A stretch of DNA of 64,000 bases from Bacillus subtilis (GCF_008764245.1 NZ_VTQV01000007.1:34860-98859); one strand, 5' to 3'. Counted from the first letter of the stretch, positions 53,869 to 63,759 are shown. Notes: generated by a model from the sequence alone, not told the origin. Numbers and translations are program-made.

Positions 53869-55755
53869 TTACGAGTGGGACACAGCTAGTTCCTTCCCAA
53901 AATCGTATTGTTCTTCTACATAGACCGCGTGCCAAATCATAAAGACGAGGACTGTCCAAATTTTACGGCTGTAGTCCATTTTTCCTTGGCAATGATCCTC
54001 TAATAACTTCAATACATATTGCTTATCCAAAATATAATCAGTATCGCTCCCCCGAATGATTTCCTTTGCCCAATCATGCATTTCATCTTTTAACCAGTGA
54101 CGAATTGGGACAGGGAAGCCTAACTTTTTCCGATCCAATACATGGTCAGGAATGATGCCCTCTGCTGCTTTGCGCAGTACATATTTCGTTGTGCCGTCCG
54201 CTGTTTTTAAACTGGTTGGAATTCTTGAGGCGACATTGAATACTTCTTTATCTAAAAATGGCACTCGTAATTCTAAGGAGTGCGCCATTGTCATTTTGTC
54301 CGCTTTTAATAAAATATCGCCGCGCATCCATGTGTGAATATCCACAAATTGCATGCGATCGACAGGATCATAGCCGACTGTATCTTGGTACAGTGGGCGC
54401 GTGATATCTCGATAATCCAAGCGATCGTTATATTGCTTTAACAAACGACGTTTTTCACTTTCTTCAAACATTTTCGCGTTGCCAATATATCTTTCCTCCA
54501 TTGGGGTTACTCCACGTTCAATGAAGCTTTTTCCTTTTACCCCTTCTGGAAGCACATTCGCTAATGCTCGTAAGATCGTTTTTCCTACTTTTGGTATTTT
54601 ATTAAATACTTCTAAAGATTGTGGTTCCCGGTAAATATTATAGCCACCAAACAATTCATCTGACCCTTCTCCTGAAAGCACAACTGTGACATGTTTTCGC
54701 GCTTCTCTTGCCACAAAATAGAGCGGCACACAAGCAGGGTCTGCCAATGGATCATCCATATACCACATGATCTTCGGTAATTCCTTCATATATTCCTCAG
54801 GCGTAATGACGTAACTGATGTTTTCAACACCCAATTTTTCGGCTGTTTCTTTTGCCACATCAATTTCACTAAAGCCATTCCGCTCAAAACCAACGGAAAA
54901 AGTTTTGATTTCCGGATTAAATAACTTCGCAATTGAGACAATAATGGTAGAGTCAATCCCACCTGAAAGAAACGAACCAACTGGAACATCACTGCGCATA
55001 TGCATATTGACGGAATCAAAGAGAACATCCTTAATTTCCTGAATAAATTCCTTTTCGGATTTTTGGACAGGTTGGAAATGGGCTTTCCAGTAACGTTGGA
55101 TTTTCAAGGGCTGATTCACTTTTTTCGTAAAATAATGACCTGGCTCTAATTTCTTAATTCCATTCGTCATTGTTTCAGGTTCTGGTACAAATTGATACGT
55201 TAAATATTGTTGCAAGGAATCGAGATTCAATTCATTTTTTTCGATCGCGAGTAAAATACTCTTTTTTTCCGATGCGAAAAATGTCCTTGCCCCATCTTCT
55301 TTATAAAAGAATGGTTTGATCCCAAATGGATCGCGGGCACCAAATAAAGATTGTTCTTCTTTATCCCAAATAAGAAAAGCAAACATTCCCCGTAGCTTTT
55401 CCACTGCTTTTTCGCCTAATTGACTGAAAAGCGCAATTAATACTTCTGTATCGGAATCCGTATCAAACGTACACCCAGCTTGGAGCAGTTCTTCACGCAA
55501 TTCCACATAATTATAGATTTCTCCATTAAAAATAATCCAATAGCGGTCATTTTCATATGAAAGCGGCTGTTTTCCACTTTCAATATCAATGATGCTTAGT
55601 CTGCGAAAACCAAATTGAACATGCTCATCTTCAAAATAACCTTCATCATCTGGACCACGATGGGTAATGATTGTATTCATTTGATGAAATAGTGCTTTGT
55701 CTGGATGCTTTTCTGATGTTGGATGATCATGGATACAACCGATAAAACCGCACAT
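53869..55755 (-). CDS. asnB: Asparagine synthetase (glutamine-hydrolysing)
   Basis: A 628-residue class B synthetase. Cys1 of MCGFIGCIHD is the glutaminase nucleophile after Met removal; the N-terminal domain also has THRGPDDEGYF and FNGEIYNYVELR. The synthetase domain has the PP-loop VGSFLSGGIDSTIIVSIA and VLSGEGSDELFGGY. It makes asparagine from aspartate, glutamine and ATP. ATG 55755 follows AGAGGAGTG. As in B. subtilis it is next to metK. Confidence 0.95.
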   Translation of the reverse strand: MCGFIGCIHDHPTSEKHPDKALFHQMNTIITHRGPDDEGYFEDEHVQFGFRRLSIIDIESGKQPLSYENDRYWIIFNGEIYNYVELREELLQAGCTFDTDSDTEVLIALFSQLGEKAVEKLRGMFAFLIWDKEEQSLFGARDPFGIKPFFYKEDGARTFFASEKKSILLAIEKNELNLDSLQQYLTYQFVPEPETMTNGIKKLEPGHYFTKKVNQPLKIQRYWKAHFQPVQKSEKEFIQEIKDVLFDSVNMHMRSDVPVGSFLSGGIDSTIIVSIAKLFNPEIKTFSVGFERNGFSEIDVAKETAEKLGVENISYVITPEEYMKELPKIMWYMDDPLADPACVPLYFVAREARKHVTVVLSGEGSDELFGGYNIYREPQSLEVFNKIPKVGKTILRALANVLPEGVKGKSFIERGVTPMEERYIGNAKMFEESEKRRLLKQYNDRLDYRDITRPLYQDTVGYDPVDRMQFVDIHTWMRGDILLKADKMTMAHSLELRVPFLDKEVFNVASRIPTSLKTADGTTKYVLRKAAEGIIPDHVLDRKKLGFPVPIRHWLKDEMHDWAKEIIRGSDTDYILDKQYVLKLLEDHCQGKMDYSRKIWTVLVFMIWHAVYVEEQYDFGKELAVSHS

Positions 55756-55857
55756 GTTTCGACACTCCTCTATAGTAAACAACTAGTACTCATTCTCAAT
55801 GTTTCTATTTTAGCATTTAATCCAAATCTTTGTCAGTATTTATCCGTAAAAATAAGT

Positions 55858-56002
55858 GTTCAAAAAGGAGGATAAAAAGGACCAAGAAGTTCGAGGCGGC
55901 GCAGTTTCGAGCAGCGCAATGTATGCATTTAGATACATGAGCAGCGTAGAAACAAGCCAACGAAGAAATTCGATGTGTCATTTTTACCGGACTTTTTTGA
56001 AC
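55858..56002. repeat. MITE-like dispersed repeat, copy C
   Basis: A 145-bp copy in the same orientation as copy A, bounded by GTTCAAAAAG and CTTTTTTGAAC (one extra T). Differences from copy A are limited to about ten positions, including the ATGTATGCATTTAGATACAT central hairpin. It lies in the 470-bp gap between asnB and metK. Confidence 0.85.
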
Positions 56003-56009
56003 ATCCTTC

Positions 56010-56048
56010 AAAAAATAACAGAGCAAATCTTGGCTCTGTTATTTTCTC
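56010..56048 (-). terminator. Rho-independent terminator between metK and asnB
   Basis: On the minus strand AAAATAACAGAGC and GCTCTGTTATTTTTT flank a short loop. It is placed to end metK transcription before asnB. Confidence 0.75.
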
Positions 56049-56081
56049 CCAAATCCTAATAATCATACATATATTATCCCG

Positions 56082-56215
56082 GATCAACTGGCAGTAAGAC
56101 CCCTACTTCAAGAATCCGAGGGGAAACAAGAGTTGTAAGTGGGGGATCAACTGCCAGTAAATCCCCGATTGGTTCAACTAACAATCAGTGGGGGTGGAAG
56201 ACCCCCCACCGATTG
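56082..56215. repeat. Direct and inverted repeats behind metK
   Basis: GATCAACTGGCAGTAAGACC (from 56082) and GATCAACTGCCAGTAAATCC (from 56145) are direct repeats 63 bp apart. CAATCAGTGGGGGT (56182-56195) and ACCCCCCACCGATTG (56201-56215) form a long GC-rich hairpin 11 bp behind the metK stop, without a T-run. It may stabilise or pause the metK transcript. Confidence 0.55.
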
Positions 56216-56225
56216 AAGTTTCACT

Positions 56226-57422
56226 TTATTGTATAGCTTTCAATAGTTCTTCTGCCTTATCTGTTCTTTCCCACGGGAGATCGAGATCAGGTCGTCCAAA
56301 ATGGCCGTAGGCGGCGGTTTGTTTGTAGATGGGCCGTCTAAGGTCTAACATTTTGATAATTCCAGCAGGGCGTAGGTCAAAATGGGCACGAATTGCCTCA
56401 ACGAGCAGTTCTTCTGATACGGTTCCTGTTCCAAATGTATCAACGGAGATAGAAACAGGTTGAGCCACACCAATCGCATAGGCCAATTGTACTTCGCATT
56501 TATCGGCAAGGCCTGCGGCGACAATGTTTTTGGCCACATAACGGGCGGCATATGCTGCGGAACGATCGACTTTTGTTGGATCTTTCCCAGAGAAAGCTCC
56601 TCCTCCATGTCGCGCATAACCTCCATACGTATCAACAATGATTTTTCTGCCTGTTAGTCCAGCATCCCCTTGTGGTCCACCAATCACAAATCGGCCGGTC
56701 GGGTTAATAAAGTACTTCGTTTCCTCATCCAATAACCCTTCCGGAACAACAGGAGCAATGACACAGTTTTTCATATCCTCCTGGATTTGTGCTAACTCAA
56801 TGTCTGGATGATGTTGAGTAGAAATGACAATCGTATCAATTCGAACAGGATGTCCCTCTTCATCATATTCTACCGTCACTTGGGTTTTACCATCTGGTCG
56901 TAGATAAGGAAGAACTTTTTGTTTTCTCACTTCCGCTAGTTTCCTTGAAATTCGATGAGCTAATGAGATCGGAAGAGGCATTAATTCCTCTGTTTCATTA
57001 CATGCGTAGCCAAACATTAAGCCTTGGTCCCCAGCACCAATCGCTTCGATTTCCGCTTCCGTCATTTTTCCTTCCCTTGCTTCTAATGCTGTGTTCACGC
57101 CTGAAGCAATATCTGGAGATTGTTCATCAATTGAAGTCATGACCGCACATGTCTGCGCATCAAAACCATATTTCGCGCGGGTATAACCGATGTCCTTTAA
57201 TGTGTCTCTTACAATTTTTGGAATATCCACATATGTTGTGGTGGTAATTTCTCCTGCTACTAGTACAAGCCCAGTCGTGACCGAAGTTTCACAGGCCACG
57301 CGAGCATTGGGATCGTCAGCCAAAAGTTCATCTAAAATAGAGTCAGAAATTTGATCACATATTTTGTCTGGATGTCCTTCTGTGACAGATTCCGAAGTAA
57401 ATAAACGTCGATTTTTTGACAC
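56226..57422 (-). CDS. metK: S-adenosylmethionine synthetase
   Basis: A 398-residue enzyme making SAM from methionine and ATP. It shows [20 protein letters not shown], the ATP motif [12 protein letters not shown], and the P-loop-like [19 protein letters not shown]. Regulation is by the SAM riboswitch in its leader. AGGAGGAAC precedes the ATG. Confidence 0.98.
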   Translation of the reverse strand: MSKNRRLFTSESVTEGHPDKICDQISDSILDELLADDPNARVACETSVTTGLVLVAGEITTTTYVDIPKIVRDTLKDIGYTRAKYGFDAQTCAVMTSIDEQSPDIASGVNTALEAREGKMTEAEIEAIGAGDQGLMFGYACNETEELMPLPISLAHRISRKLAEVRKQKVLPYLRPDGKTQVTVEYDEEGHPVRIDTIVISTQHHPDIELAQIQEDMKNCVIAPVVPEGLLDEETKYFINPTGRFVIGGPQGDAGLTGRKIIVDTYGGYARHGGGAFSGKDPTKVDRSAAYAARYVAKNIVAAGLADKCEVQLAYAIGVAQPVSISVDTFGTGTVSEELLVEAIRAHFDLRPAGIIKMLDLRRPIYKQTAAYGHFGRPDLDLPWERTDKAEELLKAIQ

Positions 57423-57455
57423 CTATGTTCCTCCTCCAAGTTTCTCTCTAAAAAA

Positions 57456-57643
57456 ACGAAAAACCTTTCCTGTATAAAAATAGAGGAAAGGTTAATTCTT
57501 ATCCGAGCCTTTCACTCTTATCGTCCAAGGCCACCCACCTTGCACCAGGTTAGCACCTTGCTACGGGAAATCAATTGATTCGTAGTAGGTTGCTGGGTTT
57601 CACAGGGCCTGTTCCCTCCACCATCTCAGGATAAGAGTATCCG
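57456..57643 (-). promoter_or_regulatory. SAM riboswitch (S-box) of metK with its terminator
   Basis: On the minus strand the aptamer runs from ACTCTTATCCTGAGATGG (57643 side) through GGAGGGAACAGGCCCTGTGA and AACCCAGCAACC to the closing GATAAGAGT near 57513. The terminator AACCTTTCCT-loop-AGGAAAGGTTTTTCG lies at 57456-57492. SAM binding should end transcription before metK. Confidence 0.96.
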
Positions 57644-57654
57644 TTCAATGTAAA

Positions 57655-57683
57655 ATCATAACGCAAATTCCGACAAGGGTCAA
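57655..57683 (-). promoter_or_regulatory. Promoter of the metK leader
   Basis: TTGACC, 17 bp, TATGAT on the minus strand, with the start expected about 5 bases before the S-box. Confidence 0.75.
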
Positions 57684-57699
57684 GTGAAGAATTTTCTGA

Positions 57700-57729
57700 T
57701 TGGAAGATAGAGTGAAAAGTCGTTATAAT
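57700..57729 (+). promoter_or_regulatory. Promoter of the Fic gene
   Basis: TTGGAA (57700-57705), 18 bp, TATAAT (57724-57729). It is back to back with the metK promoter, only 16 bp from its -35. Confidence 0.65.
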
Positions 57730-57781
57730 GAAAGACATAAAATAAACTCCTATTGACCGTTGGAAAGAGGTGGTTGTGTTT

Positions 57782-58495
57782 ATGGCTAAGGTAGATCTTC
57801 CTGAAGAGTATTTGCAGGATATTTTAGTACGGCTTGCCCATCATTCTTCAGCCATAGAAGGAAATACGATTAGTTTGCCAGATACAGTGTCTATTATTTT
57901 GCACAATACGATCCCAGGTAAAACATCGCGAAGGGAATATTTTGAAATTGAAAATCACAGAGAAACGTTTCATTATATGCTGGAGAATGTTATAAATGGA
58001 ACGGCACTTTCTTTATCCATTATCAAAGGGATCCATGAAAGATTGACAGATAGATTATTGGTTGATAAAGAGCAATTTAAACAGTCGGAAAATGCCATTA
58101 TGGGGGCGGATTTTAAAACAGCGAGTCCCCAAGAAACACCTCATCTTATGAAGCAATGGGTAGATAACCTAAACTATCAGCTAGAACACGCAACAGAGCG
58201 TGATGACATAGTTAGAATTGTGATCGATTTTCATATTCAGTTTGAACGCATTCATCCATTTTCGGATGGAAATGGACGTACTGGGAGAATGCTAATCAAT
58301 TATTCTTTGTTAGAAAGAGATCTTCCTCCACTGATCATAAGGGCTAAAGATAAACCTGACTATATCCATTATTTAGGGACCGCTAACATTGAACAGTTTA
58401 CCGAATTTGCTTTGGAACGGATGAAGGAAGAAGCGGAACGTCTTAAGTGTTTTATGAATGTAGAGGAAAAAATCTTAAAAGACTGGGATGAATGA
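57782..58495 (+). CDS. Fic family protein (class II, self-inhibited)
   Basis: A 237-residue Fic protein. The active loop HPFSDGNGRTGRMLINY has the full HPFxxGNGRxxR motif, so AMP transfer to a target is expected. The N-terminal SSAIEGNTISLPD carries the inhibitory (S/T)xxxE(G/N) motif that pushes a Glu into the nucleotide site, placing it in class II. No antitoxin or N-terminal targeting domain is present. ATG 57782 has AGAGGTGG 8 nt before; GTGs at 57770 and 57776 are possible. Own promoter and terminator, so monocistronic. Confidence 0.92.
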   Translation: MAKVDLPEEYLQDILVRLAHHSSAIEGNTISLPDTVSIILHNTIPGKTSRREYFEIENHRETFHYMLENVINGTALSLSIIKGIHERLTDRLLVDKEQFKQSENAIMGADFKTASPQETPHLMKQWVDNLNYQLEHATERDDIVRIVIDFHIQFERIHPFSDGNGRTGRMLINYSLLERDLPPLIIRAKDKPDYIHYLGTANIEQFTEFALERMKEEAERLKCFMNVEEKILKDWDE

Positions 58496-58511
58496 TTAGG
58501 GAAACATCTGC

Positions 58512-58548
58512 AAAAAGATCCACTGCAAACTAGCAGTGGATCTTTTTC
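58512..58548. terminator. Terminator between Fic gene and DUF2584 gene
   Basis: AAAAAGATCCACTGC and GCAGTGGATCTTTTT form a perfect 15-bp stem with a 6-nt loop, suitable for both directions. Confidence 0.9.
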
Positions 58549-58564
58549 TCCTATTTCAAACTAA

Positions 58565-58807
58565 TTAATTACTGGAGTGCAAAGCAAGTAGTTGATACGT
58601 GATAATCGTTTGGTTATTTTCCCACTCGACCTTTTGAATTTTCGCAGTGGCTCGGTAATCACTTTCAATGGTGTGGCGCACCTCGATTGGGATATCAATT
58701 GGATACAGCCGATAGCCATCTTTTTTAAGCGTGAATTGATTTCCCTGTTGTCTCACTTCATTTCCTTTTGTTACAATCAACGTATTTAATTCGAAGGGCA
58801 TTCCCAT
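58565..58807 (-). CDS. ytmB: DUF2584 family protein
   Basis: An 80-residue protein MGMPFELNTLIVTKGNEVR ending TITYQLLALHSSN-like TIITYQLLALHSSN, which matches the DUF2584 family of Bacillus (YtmB position, next to ytmA). Predicted all-beta, no signal. Function unknown. Confidence 0.8.
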   Translation of the reverse strand: MGMPFELNTLIVTKGNEVRQQGNQFTLKKDGYRLYPIDIPIEVRHTIESDYRATAKIQKVEWENNQTIITYQLLALHSSN

Positions 58808-58841
58808 TGTGATCCCCCATTTCCTTGTTAAATCATACTAA

Positions 58842-59645
58842 TTACATTATATCGTGATTTTCCTGTTGTTTCATCCAATAACAAAGATCTTTGACAACTT
58901 TTCGATTGACGGCTGGTGGAAAATAGTGGGTATAGTGTTCAAAATACCAGGTTTCCACTTTTTTCCCCAGTGTGCGTAGTCTTTTTTCTAAGCGATGGGC
59001 ATGCTCGATTGTCACATTGTCATCAAGCATTCCGTGAATAATTAACACAGGCGGTTTCATCGCTTCCATTTGATAAAGTGGTGTGCGCCATTGATATTCC
59101 TCGAGTGCTGTCTTCGGTGAACCACCAATCACCCTTTTCATCATCCTCCGAAGATCAACCCGCTCCACATAGGTTAGAGCTACGTCTGATACACCACCCC
59201 ACGTGACCACAGAGGCAGCTTGTTCATATTCCAATCCCGTAAGCAGTGCCATCACACCCCCGCGAGAAAAGCCAAAAATATGAATTCGCTTGGAAAGAAC
59301 AAGAGGATGGCCCTCTAATAATTCAAAACCTGAAAAGGCATCCCGGCGATCATCACCCGCAAAATCTTCATTGCCCTCTCCCCCACGATTCCCCCGATAA
59401 AAGGGGGCAAAGACAATAAAACCTTCTGAGGCAAATTGGGCAATCCGAGCTGGTCTGACCATCCCCACATTTTTAATCCCGCCCCGTAAGTAGAGGAAGC
59501 CTTCATATTTTCCAGCTCGCCTTGGTTCCGCTAAAAGCCCTTTTACCTTTAATCCCTCTGACATATAGGTCACTAAATATAAGTTCACATACGGGTTTGG
59601 TGAAGGAAATACTTGTTTTTCTACCATTTTTCCATCGTGTCGCAT
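58842..59645 (-). CDS. ytmA: YtmA, prolyl-oligopeptidase-like alpha/beta hydrolase
   Basis: A 267-residue serine hydrolase with the S9 pattern: FAPFYRGNRGGEGNEDF, nucleophile Ser in IHIFGFSRGGVMAL, acid in LIIHGMLDDNVTI and His in YFEHYTHYF. It corresponds to B. subtilis YtmA. It probably cleaves small peptides or esters in the cytoplasm. AAGGAGCGG is 9 nt before the ATG. Confidence 0.85.
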   Translation of the reverse strand: MRHDGKMVEKQVFPSPNPYVNLYLVTYMSEGLKVKGLLAEPRRAGKYEGFLYLRGGIKNVGMVRPARIAQFASEGFIVFAPFYRGNRGGEGNEDFAGDDRRDAFSGFELLEGHPLVLSKRIHIFGFSRGGVMALLTGLEYEQAASVVTWGGVSDVALTYVERVDLRRMMKRVIGGSPKTALEEYQWRTPLYQMEAMKPPVLIIHGMLDDNVTIEHAHRLEKRLRTLGKKVETWYFEHYTHYFPPAVNRKVVKDLCYWMKQQENHDIM

Positions 59646-59751
59646 TGATTTCCGCTCCTTCGATATCGCTTCTTTCCTCTAGGCTATCACACAATTTTTC
59701 ATTTTACATATGATAATTCTAAACAGATTCACATACGAGGAGGCAATCGCC

Positions 59752-60750
59752 ATGAAGGCAATTTTAAAAATAGGATCATTGGTGATGGTGGCGATTCTCG
59801 CAGTCTTCGCCTTAACCGCTTGTTCCAAAGAAGATCCTTTAGAAAAGGTAAAATTAGCTGAAGTCACGCGATCTATTTTTTATGCTCCCCTATATGTTGC
59901 CCTAGAACAAGGATATTTTGAAAAAGAAGGGCTGGATGTCGAATTAACAACCACATGGGGTGGAGATAAAACAATGACCACTTTGCTGTCAGATGGAGCG
60001 GATATTGCCCTTGTTGGATCTGAAACCTCGATTTATGTGGATGCTCAAGGAGCTACAGATCCCGTCATAAATTTTGCGCAATTAACGAAAACTGATGGCA
60101 CCTTCCTTGTTTCTCGTGAAAAGATCGATGATTTTGATTGGGAGATGTTAAAAGGTTCTACTTTTCTTGGGCAACGAAAAGGGGGAATGCCACAAATGGT
60201 CGGCGAATTTGTGCTTAAAAAACATGGTATCGACCCCCATACCGATTTAGAGCTTATTCAAAATATTGATTTTGGTAATATCCCGAATGCTTTTGCCTCA
60301 GGCACTGGCGACTTCGTGCAGTTGTTTGAACCAACCGCCTCTGTTTTTGAAAAAGAAGGAAAGGGCCATATTGTCGCTTCTTTTGGTGAAGAATCTGGTC
60401 ATGTTCCTTATACCACATTTATGGCGAAACAAAGCTATATGGATAAACATCCAGAAACCGTTGAAAATTTTGTGCGGGCTCTTCATAAAGCTCAAGAGTG
60501 GGTAGAGAAAGCAGATGCAGAAGAAATTGCTAAGGTTGTTGCTCCGTACTTTGAAGACTCCGATTTGGATACTTTGGCCGTTGTCGTAGAACGTTATCGA
60601 AGCCAAGGCTCTTTCGCAAAAGATATGAAATTAACGAAAGAAGGCTGGGACAATTTACAAGCCATTATGGATGAAGCAGGGGAACTTCCAGAAAAAGTAG
60701 ACTATGAAAAGCTTGTCAATACCTCAATTGTTGAAAAAGGAATGAAATGA
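59752..60750 (+). CDS. ytlA: ABC transporter substrate-binding lipoprotein YtlA
   Basis: A 332-residue lipoprotein: signal peptide MKAILKIGSLVMVAILAVFA followed by the lipobox LTAC. The mature part is of the SsuA/TauA/ThiY (NMT1-like) type: SIFYAPLYVALEQGYFEKEGLDVEL and ALVGSETSIYV. Substrate (sulfonate, pyrimidine or another small organic compound) is not known. ATG 59752 follows GAGGAGG at ideal spacing. First gene of ytlA-ytlC-ytlD. Confidence 0.9.
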   Translation: MKAILKIGSLVMVAILAVFALTACSKEDPLEKVKLAEVTRSIFYAPLYVALEQGYFEKEGLDVELTTTWGGDKTMTTLLSDGADIALVGSETSIYVDAQGATDPVINFAQLTKTDGTFLVSREKIDDFDWEMLKGSTFLGQRKGGMPQMVGEFVLKKHGIDPHTDLELIQNIDFGNIPNAFASGTGDFVQLFEPTASVFEKEGKGHIVASFGEESGHVPYTTFMAKQSYMDKHPETVENFVRALHKAQEWVEKADAEEIAKVVAPYFEDSDLDTLAVVVERYRSQGSFAKDMKLTKEGWDNLQAIMDEAGELPEKVDYEKLVNTSIVEKGMK

Positions 60751-60835
60751 ATTCGGAGCGGCTGGTGGCGCAATTTCATAGCCAGCTCGCGCGATCCCAG
60801 CAAGATATACCATTTGTACAGAAGGAGGGCCGCTC

Positions 60836-61603
60836 ATGAGTTTTATCGAAGTAGAACAAGTCGGTCACCATTATTTCACTCCCTCCACTGTGATTACAGC
60901 TTTGGAGGATGTGTCTTTCACGATTAAAAAAGGAGAATTTGTTTCCTTTCTAGGACCAAGTGGATGTGGAAAAACGACCATGCTTTCGATTTTGGCTGGC
61001 TTAATCACCCCTACATCAGGGCAAATTCGTATCGATCAGCAAGCACCTGATCATGATGCCAATTTCATTGGCTATATGTTGCAGCAAGATTATTTATTTC
61101 CTTGGAAAACGATCGAGGAAAATATCTTGCTCGGTTTAAAAATGAATGGCAGATTAAGTTCAAAAACAAAGCAAAGTGCGCTAAGCTTTTTAAACCAAAT
61201 TGGGTTAAAAGGCGTCAATCAGCAAAAACCACAACAATTATCAGGTGGGATGCGCCAACGAGCTGCGCTTGCGAGAACAATGGCCGTCAATCCAAAACTT
61301 TTATTATTAGATGAACCATTCTCGGCACTCGATTATCAAACCAAATTGAAGTTAGAGGATTTGGTCGCAGAAATTCTCAAAGCATATGGAAAAACAGCGA
61401 TTCTTGTGACCCACGATATTGGCGAGGCGATTTCGATGAGTGACCGTATTTTTCTTTTTTCTGGAAGTCCTGGGAAAATTCATCGCATCTTTGACATTCC
61501 AAAAGAACTAAGAGTGTTAAAGCCTTTTGATGTAAGAAGCCATGAATCCTATAATCAAATCTTTCAAACGATATGGAAGGAGTTGGAAGCTCTTGAAAGC
61601 TAA
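60836..61603 (+). CDS. ytlC: ABC transporter ATP-binding protein YtlC
   Basis: 255 residues of the SsuB/TauB/NrtD class: Walker [14 protein letters not shown], signature [15 protein letters not shown], Walker [17 protein letters not shown], switch His in VTHDIGEA. It energises uptake of the YtlA ligand. AGAAGGAGGG precedes the ATG. Its end overlaps the permease gene. Confidence 0.93.
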   Translation: MSFIEVEQVGHHYFTPSTVITALEDVSFTIKKGEFVSFLGPSGCGKTTMLSILAGLITPTSGQIRIDQQAPDHDANFIGYMLQQDYLFPWKTIEENILLGLKMNGRLSSKTKQSALSFLNQIGLKGVNQQKPQQLSGGMRQRAALARTMAVNPKLLLLDEPFSALDYQTKLKLEDLVAEILKAYGKTAILVTHDIGEAISMSDRIFLFSGSPGKIHRIFDIPKELRVLKPFDVRSHESYNQIFQTIWKELEALES

Positions 61604-62396
61604 TCAACCTGACCTCCTTCATGCCCAATATAAACAAAAGCTTTTAAAGGAGAAAAAATGGGTACTATTTTATCAGATAGTAATTTTCGTTCTCTTTTTT
61701 TCTTTATGGGAAATCGCCAGTCGACTTCATTGGATTGATCCACTGATTTTCAGTTCACCCACTAAAGTCGGCGCTTTATTGATAGAAAAAGTAATCGATG
61801 CTTCCTTGTTTACGCATTTGGGTGTGACGGTTTTTGAAACGGTGATGGGGTTTATTTTAGGTACTGTCCTCGGCACCTTATTAGCTGCCCTCTTATGGTG
61901 GTCCCCTTTCTTCTCAAAAATCGTTGACCCGTATCTCGTGATCATGAATGCGATGCCGAAAGTAGCGCTTGGCCCGATTCTGATTGTCGGCCTTGGCCCA
62001 GGATTTTCCTCGATCATTGCCATGGGTACGCTCGTATCGGTGATTATTACAACCATCGTCATCTATACCTCGTTTCGGGAAGTGGATGATCATTACATTA
62101 AAGTATTAAAGACATTCGGTGCAACAAGGAAGCAAATTTTTAAAGAAGCGATTTTGCCTGCTTCCTTCCCAACGATTATTTCGACATTAAAAGTGAATGT
62201 TGGTCTATCATGGGTTGGCGTGATTGTTGGGGAATATCTCGTCTCCGCCAAAGGGCTTGGCTATATGATTATTTATGGATTTCAAGTGTTCAATTTCACC
62301 CTTGTCATGCTCTCGCTCCTGTTGATCGCTATTTTTGCGACGATGATGTATAAAGGAGTAGAATGGGTGGAAAGAAAACTGTTAAATGAAAAATAG
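61593..62396 (+). CDS. ytlD: ABC transporter permease YtlD
   Basis: A 267-residue permease of the SsuC/TauC type with about six helices and the EAA loop [26 protein letters not shown] 61593 is chosen: AAGGAG lies 10 nt upstream, it overlaps the ytlC stop by 11 bp, and homologues begin about there. A frame from ATG 61542 would overlap ytlC by 62 bp and has no binding site. Confidence 0.9.
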   Translation: MKANQPDLLHAQYKQKLLKEKKWVLFYQIVIFVLFFSLWEIASRLHWIDPLIFSSPTKVGALLIEKVIDASLFTHLGVTVFETVMGFILGTVLGTLLAALLWWSPFFSKIVDPYLVIMNAMPKVALGPILIVGLGPGFSSIIAMGTLVSVIITTIVIYTSFREVDDHYIKVLKTFGATRKQIFKEAILPASFPTIISTLKVNVGLSWVGVIVGEYLVSAKGLGYMIIYGFQVFNFTLVMLSLLLIAIFATMMYKGVEWVERKLLNEK

Positions 62397-62401
62397 CAAA
62401 G

Positions 62402-62437
62402 GGCGTGGATCCAGAATCGGTCCACGCCTTTTTTTAA
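62402..62437. terminator. Terminator between ytlD and ytkD
   Basis: GGCGTGGA and TCCACGCC form a GC-rich stem followed by TTTTTTT on the plus strand. Confidence 0.88.
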
Positions 62438-62910
62438 TAGACACCCTGTTTTTTCAGCTGCTCAAGGGCAAGGGGGACAACCTTATCCTTCATGATGAAG
62501 CTAAATCGAGTGGTATGTAATTGGGGTAAAAGCTCACCTTCTAACAAGATCGGACCTTTCGTTTCTAAATAATCAGACTTTGTTTCTAATTCCTGAACTT
62601 CCGCGTACATGATGGCTTTAACAAACGGGGCGGAAGAAGGCTCTGTTACTTGATACTCTCCGAGAAAGGAAATGGTTTCAATGATTCCGCCTGTCTCCTC
62701 CCATACCTCTCTTTTAGCTGCCTCTTCAATCGTTTCTCCGGCCTCCAATTTTCCACCCGGAAATTCTAATCCCCGCTTGCTGTGGTCAGTCATAAGCCAT
62801 TTTCCTTGGTACCGACAAATAACGAAGACATGCTGCGCCTTTATGGGAAAAGCCTCCCGCTGAAAAGTCAATGTAACTTGAGATCCATTTTGATCAATAA
62901 ACTTATACAT
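62434..62910 (-). CDS. ytkD: Nudix hydrolase YtkD (RNA deprotection pyrophosphohydrolase)
   Basis: A 158-residue Nudix enzyme with the full box GGKLEAGETIEEAAKREVWEETG (read as GX5EX7REVXEEXG). YtkD of B. subtilis hydrolyses (deoxy)nucleoside triphosphates, including oxidised ones, and removes pyrophosphate from mRNA 5' ends in vitro. The C-terminal FSFIMKDKVVPLAL matches it closely. GGAGGGAGGGATAGGG precedes the ATG. Confidence 0.92.
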   Translation of the reverse strand: MYKFIDQNGSQVTLTFQREAFPIKAQHVFVICRYQGKWLMTDHSKRGLEFPGGKLEAGETIEEAAKREVWEETGGIIETISFLGEYQVTEPSSAPFVKAIMYAEVQELETKSDYLETKGPILLEGELLPQLHTTRFSFIMKDKVVPLALEQLKKQGVY

Positions 62911-62965
62911 CCCTATCCCTCCCTCCTTACTATACTCTGTTCAGGAAGGGAGGGAAATGATTTGC

Positions 62966-63304
62966 TCATTCACTCGTAAAATCTTCCAGTATCCCAATGC
63001 TGTCGATATGATCTTTTGCTTCCTGGTCCCCTAACTGATAAATTAGTTGATAAACTTGGATTAAATTTTCATCGTATCTATCATTTGAGGAGTCGTTGTG
63101 ATACTCTACAAAAGGTACGTGTGCACGTGCAAAATCGATCATGCTGTTATTGTAATTCGCATTAAAGATTTGGCGGAGCTTGCCGATCTCCTGTTCTGTG
63201 GCATTGATTTTAAACTGCCATGGCGAGACATTAGGAGCCGAAAAAATTTCTCCCGCTCCAATGGATATATAATAGGTTTGGCGATCCTGTTGATTCACAC
63301 TCAT
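62966..63304 (-). CDS. Conserved small Bacillaceae protein of unknown function
   Basis: A 112-residue soluble protein: TYYISIGAGEIFSAPNVSPW, FKINATEQEIGKLRQIF, FARAHVPFVEYHND and LIQVYQLIYQLGDQEAKDHI. The spread of conserved-looking aromatic and charged positions suggests a real domain, and such proteins occur next to ytkD in related bacteria, but I cannot name a family with confidence. GGAGGTAG precedes the ATG. Confidence 0.6.
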   Translation of the reverse strand: MSVNQQDRQTYYISIGAGEIFSAPNVSPWQFKINATEQEIGKLRQIFNANYNNSMIDFARAHVPFVEYHNDSSNDRYDENLIQVYQLIYQLGDQEAKDHIDSIGILEDFTSE

Positions 63305-63507
63305 CTACCTCCAGGTCAATGTAATCCAAAAGTCATCACTTTTGCTGATTATGCATATTTTGTTACACTTCTTCTTATTTTATTCTTAAGGTATACTTTG
63401 ATTTGAGTAAGACGGCCCTTGTAAAAAAAGGAATACGTATCTATACGGAGGCAGGATTGTTTTTTCCAAAAAAGAGTAAATAAAAGGATAGCTAGGGAGG
63501 TGCTTAA

Positions 63508-63759
63508 ATGAAACTTGTCGATGAATTGTTTGCGATGTATCAAGATAAACTCACAGACGAAGATGATTTAGACATGATTACTTTCGCGGTTCTAGAGCAT
63601 TATAACAAAAAAGAACTTATGCAAATTGTCCATGATATGAATGAATTTGAATTACAATATTTTATCCGCATGTATCTCTTGGAATCACTCAAAGGTAAAA
63701 TGGAACAGGCCGAATTTCATGACCAATATCCGTCCAACGATTCAAAATTTTACCACTAA
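63508..63759 (+). CDS. Small acidic helical protein, DUF6154-like
   Basis: An 83-residue protein MKLVDELFAMYQDKLTDEDD with FAVLEHYNKKELMQIVHDMN and ELQYFIRMYLLESLKGKM. This pattern (MKLxDELxxMY, then two amphipathic helices) resembles the DUF6154 family of Bacillus. AGGGAGGTG is 6 nt before the ATG. No function known. Confidence 0.7.
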   Translation: MKLVDELFAMYQDKLTDEDDLDMITFAVLEHYNKKELMQIVHDMNEFELQYFIRMYLLESLKGKMEQAEFHDQYPSNDSKFYH

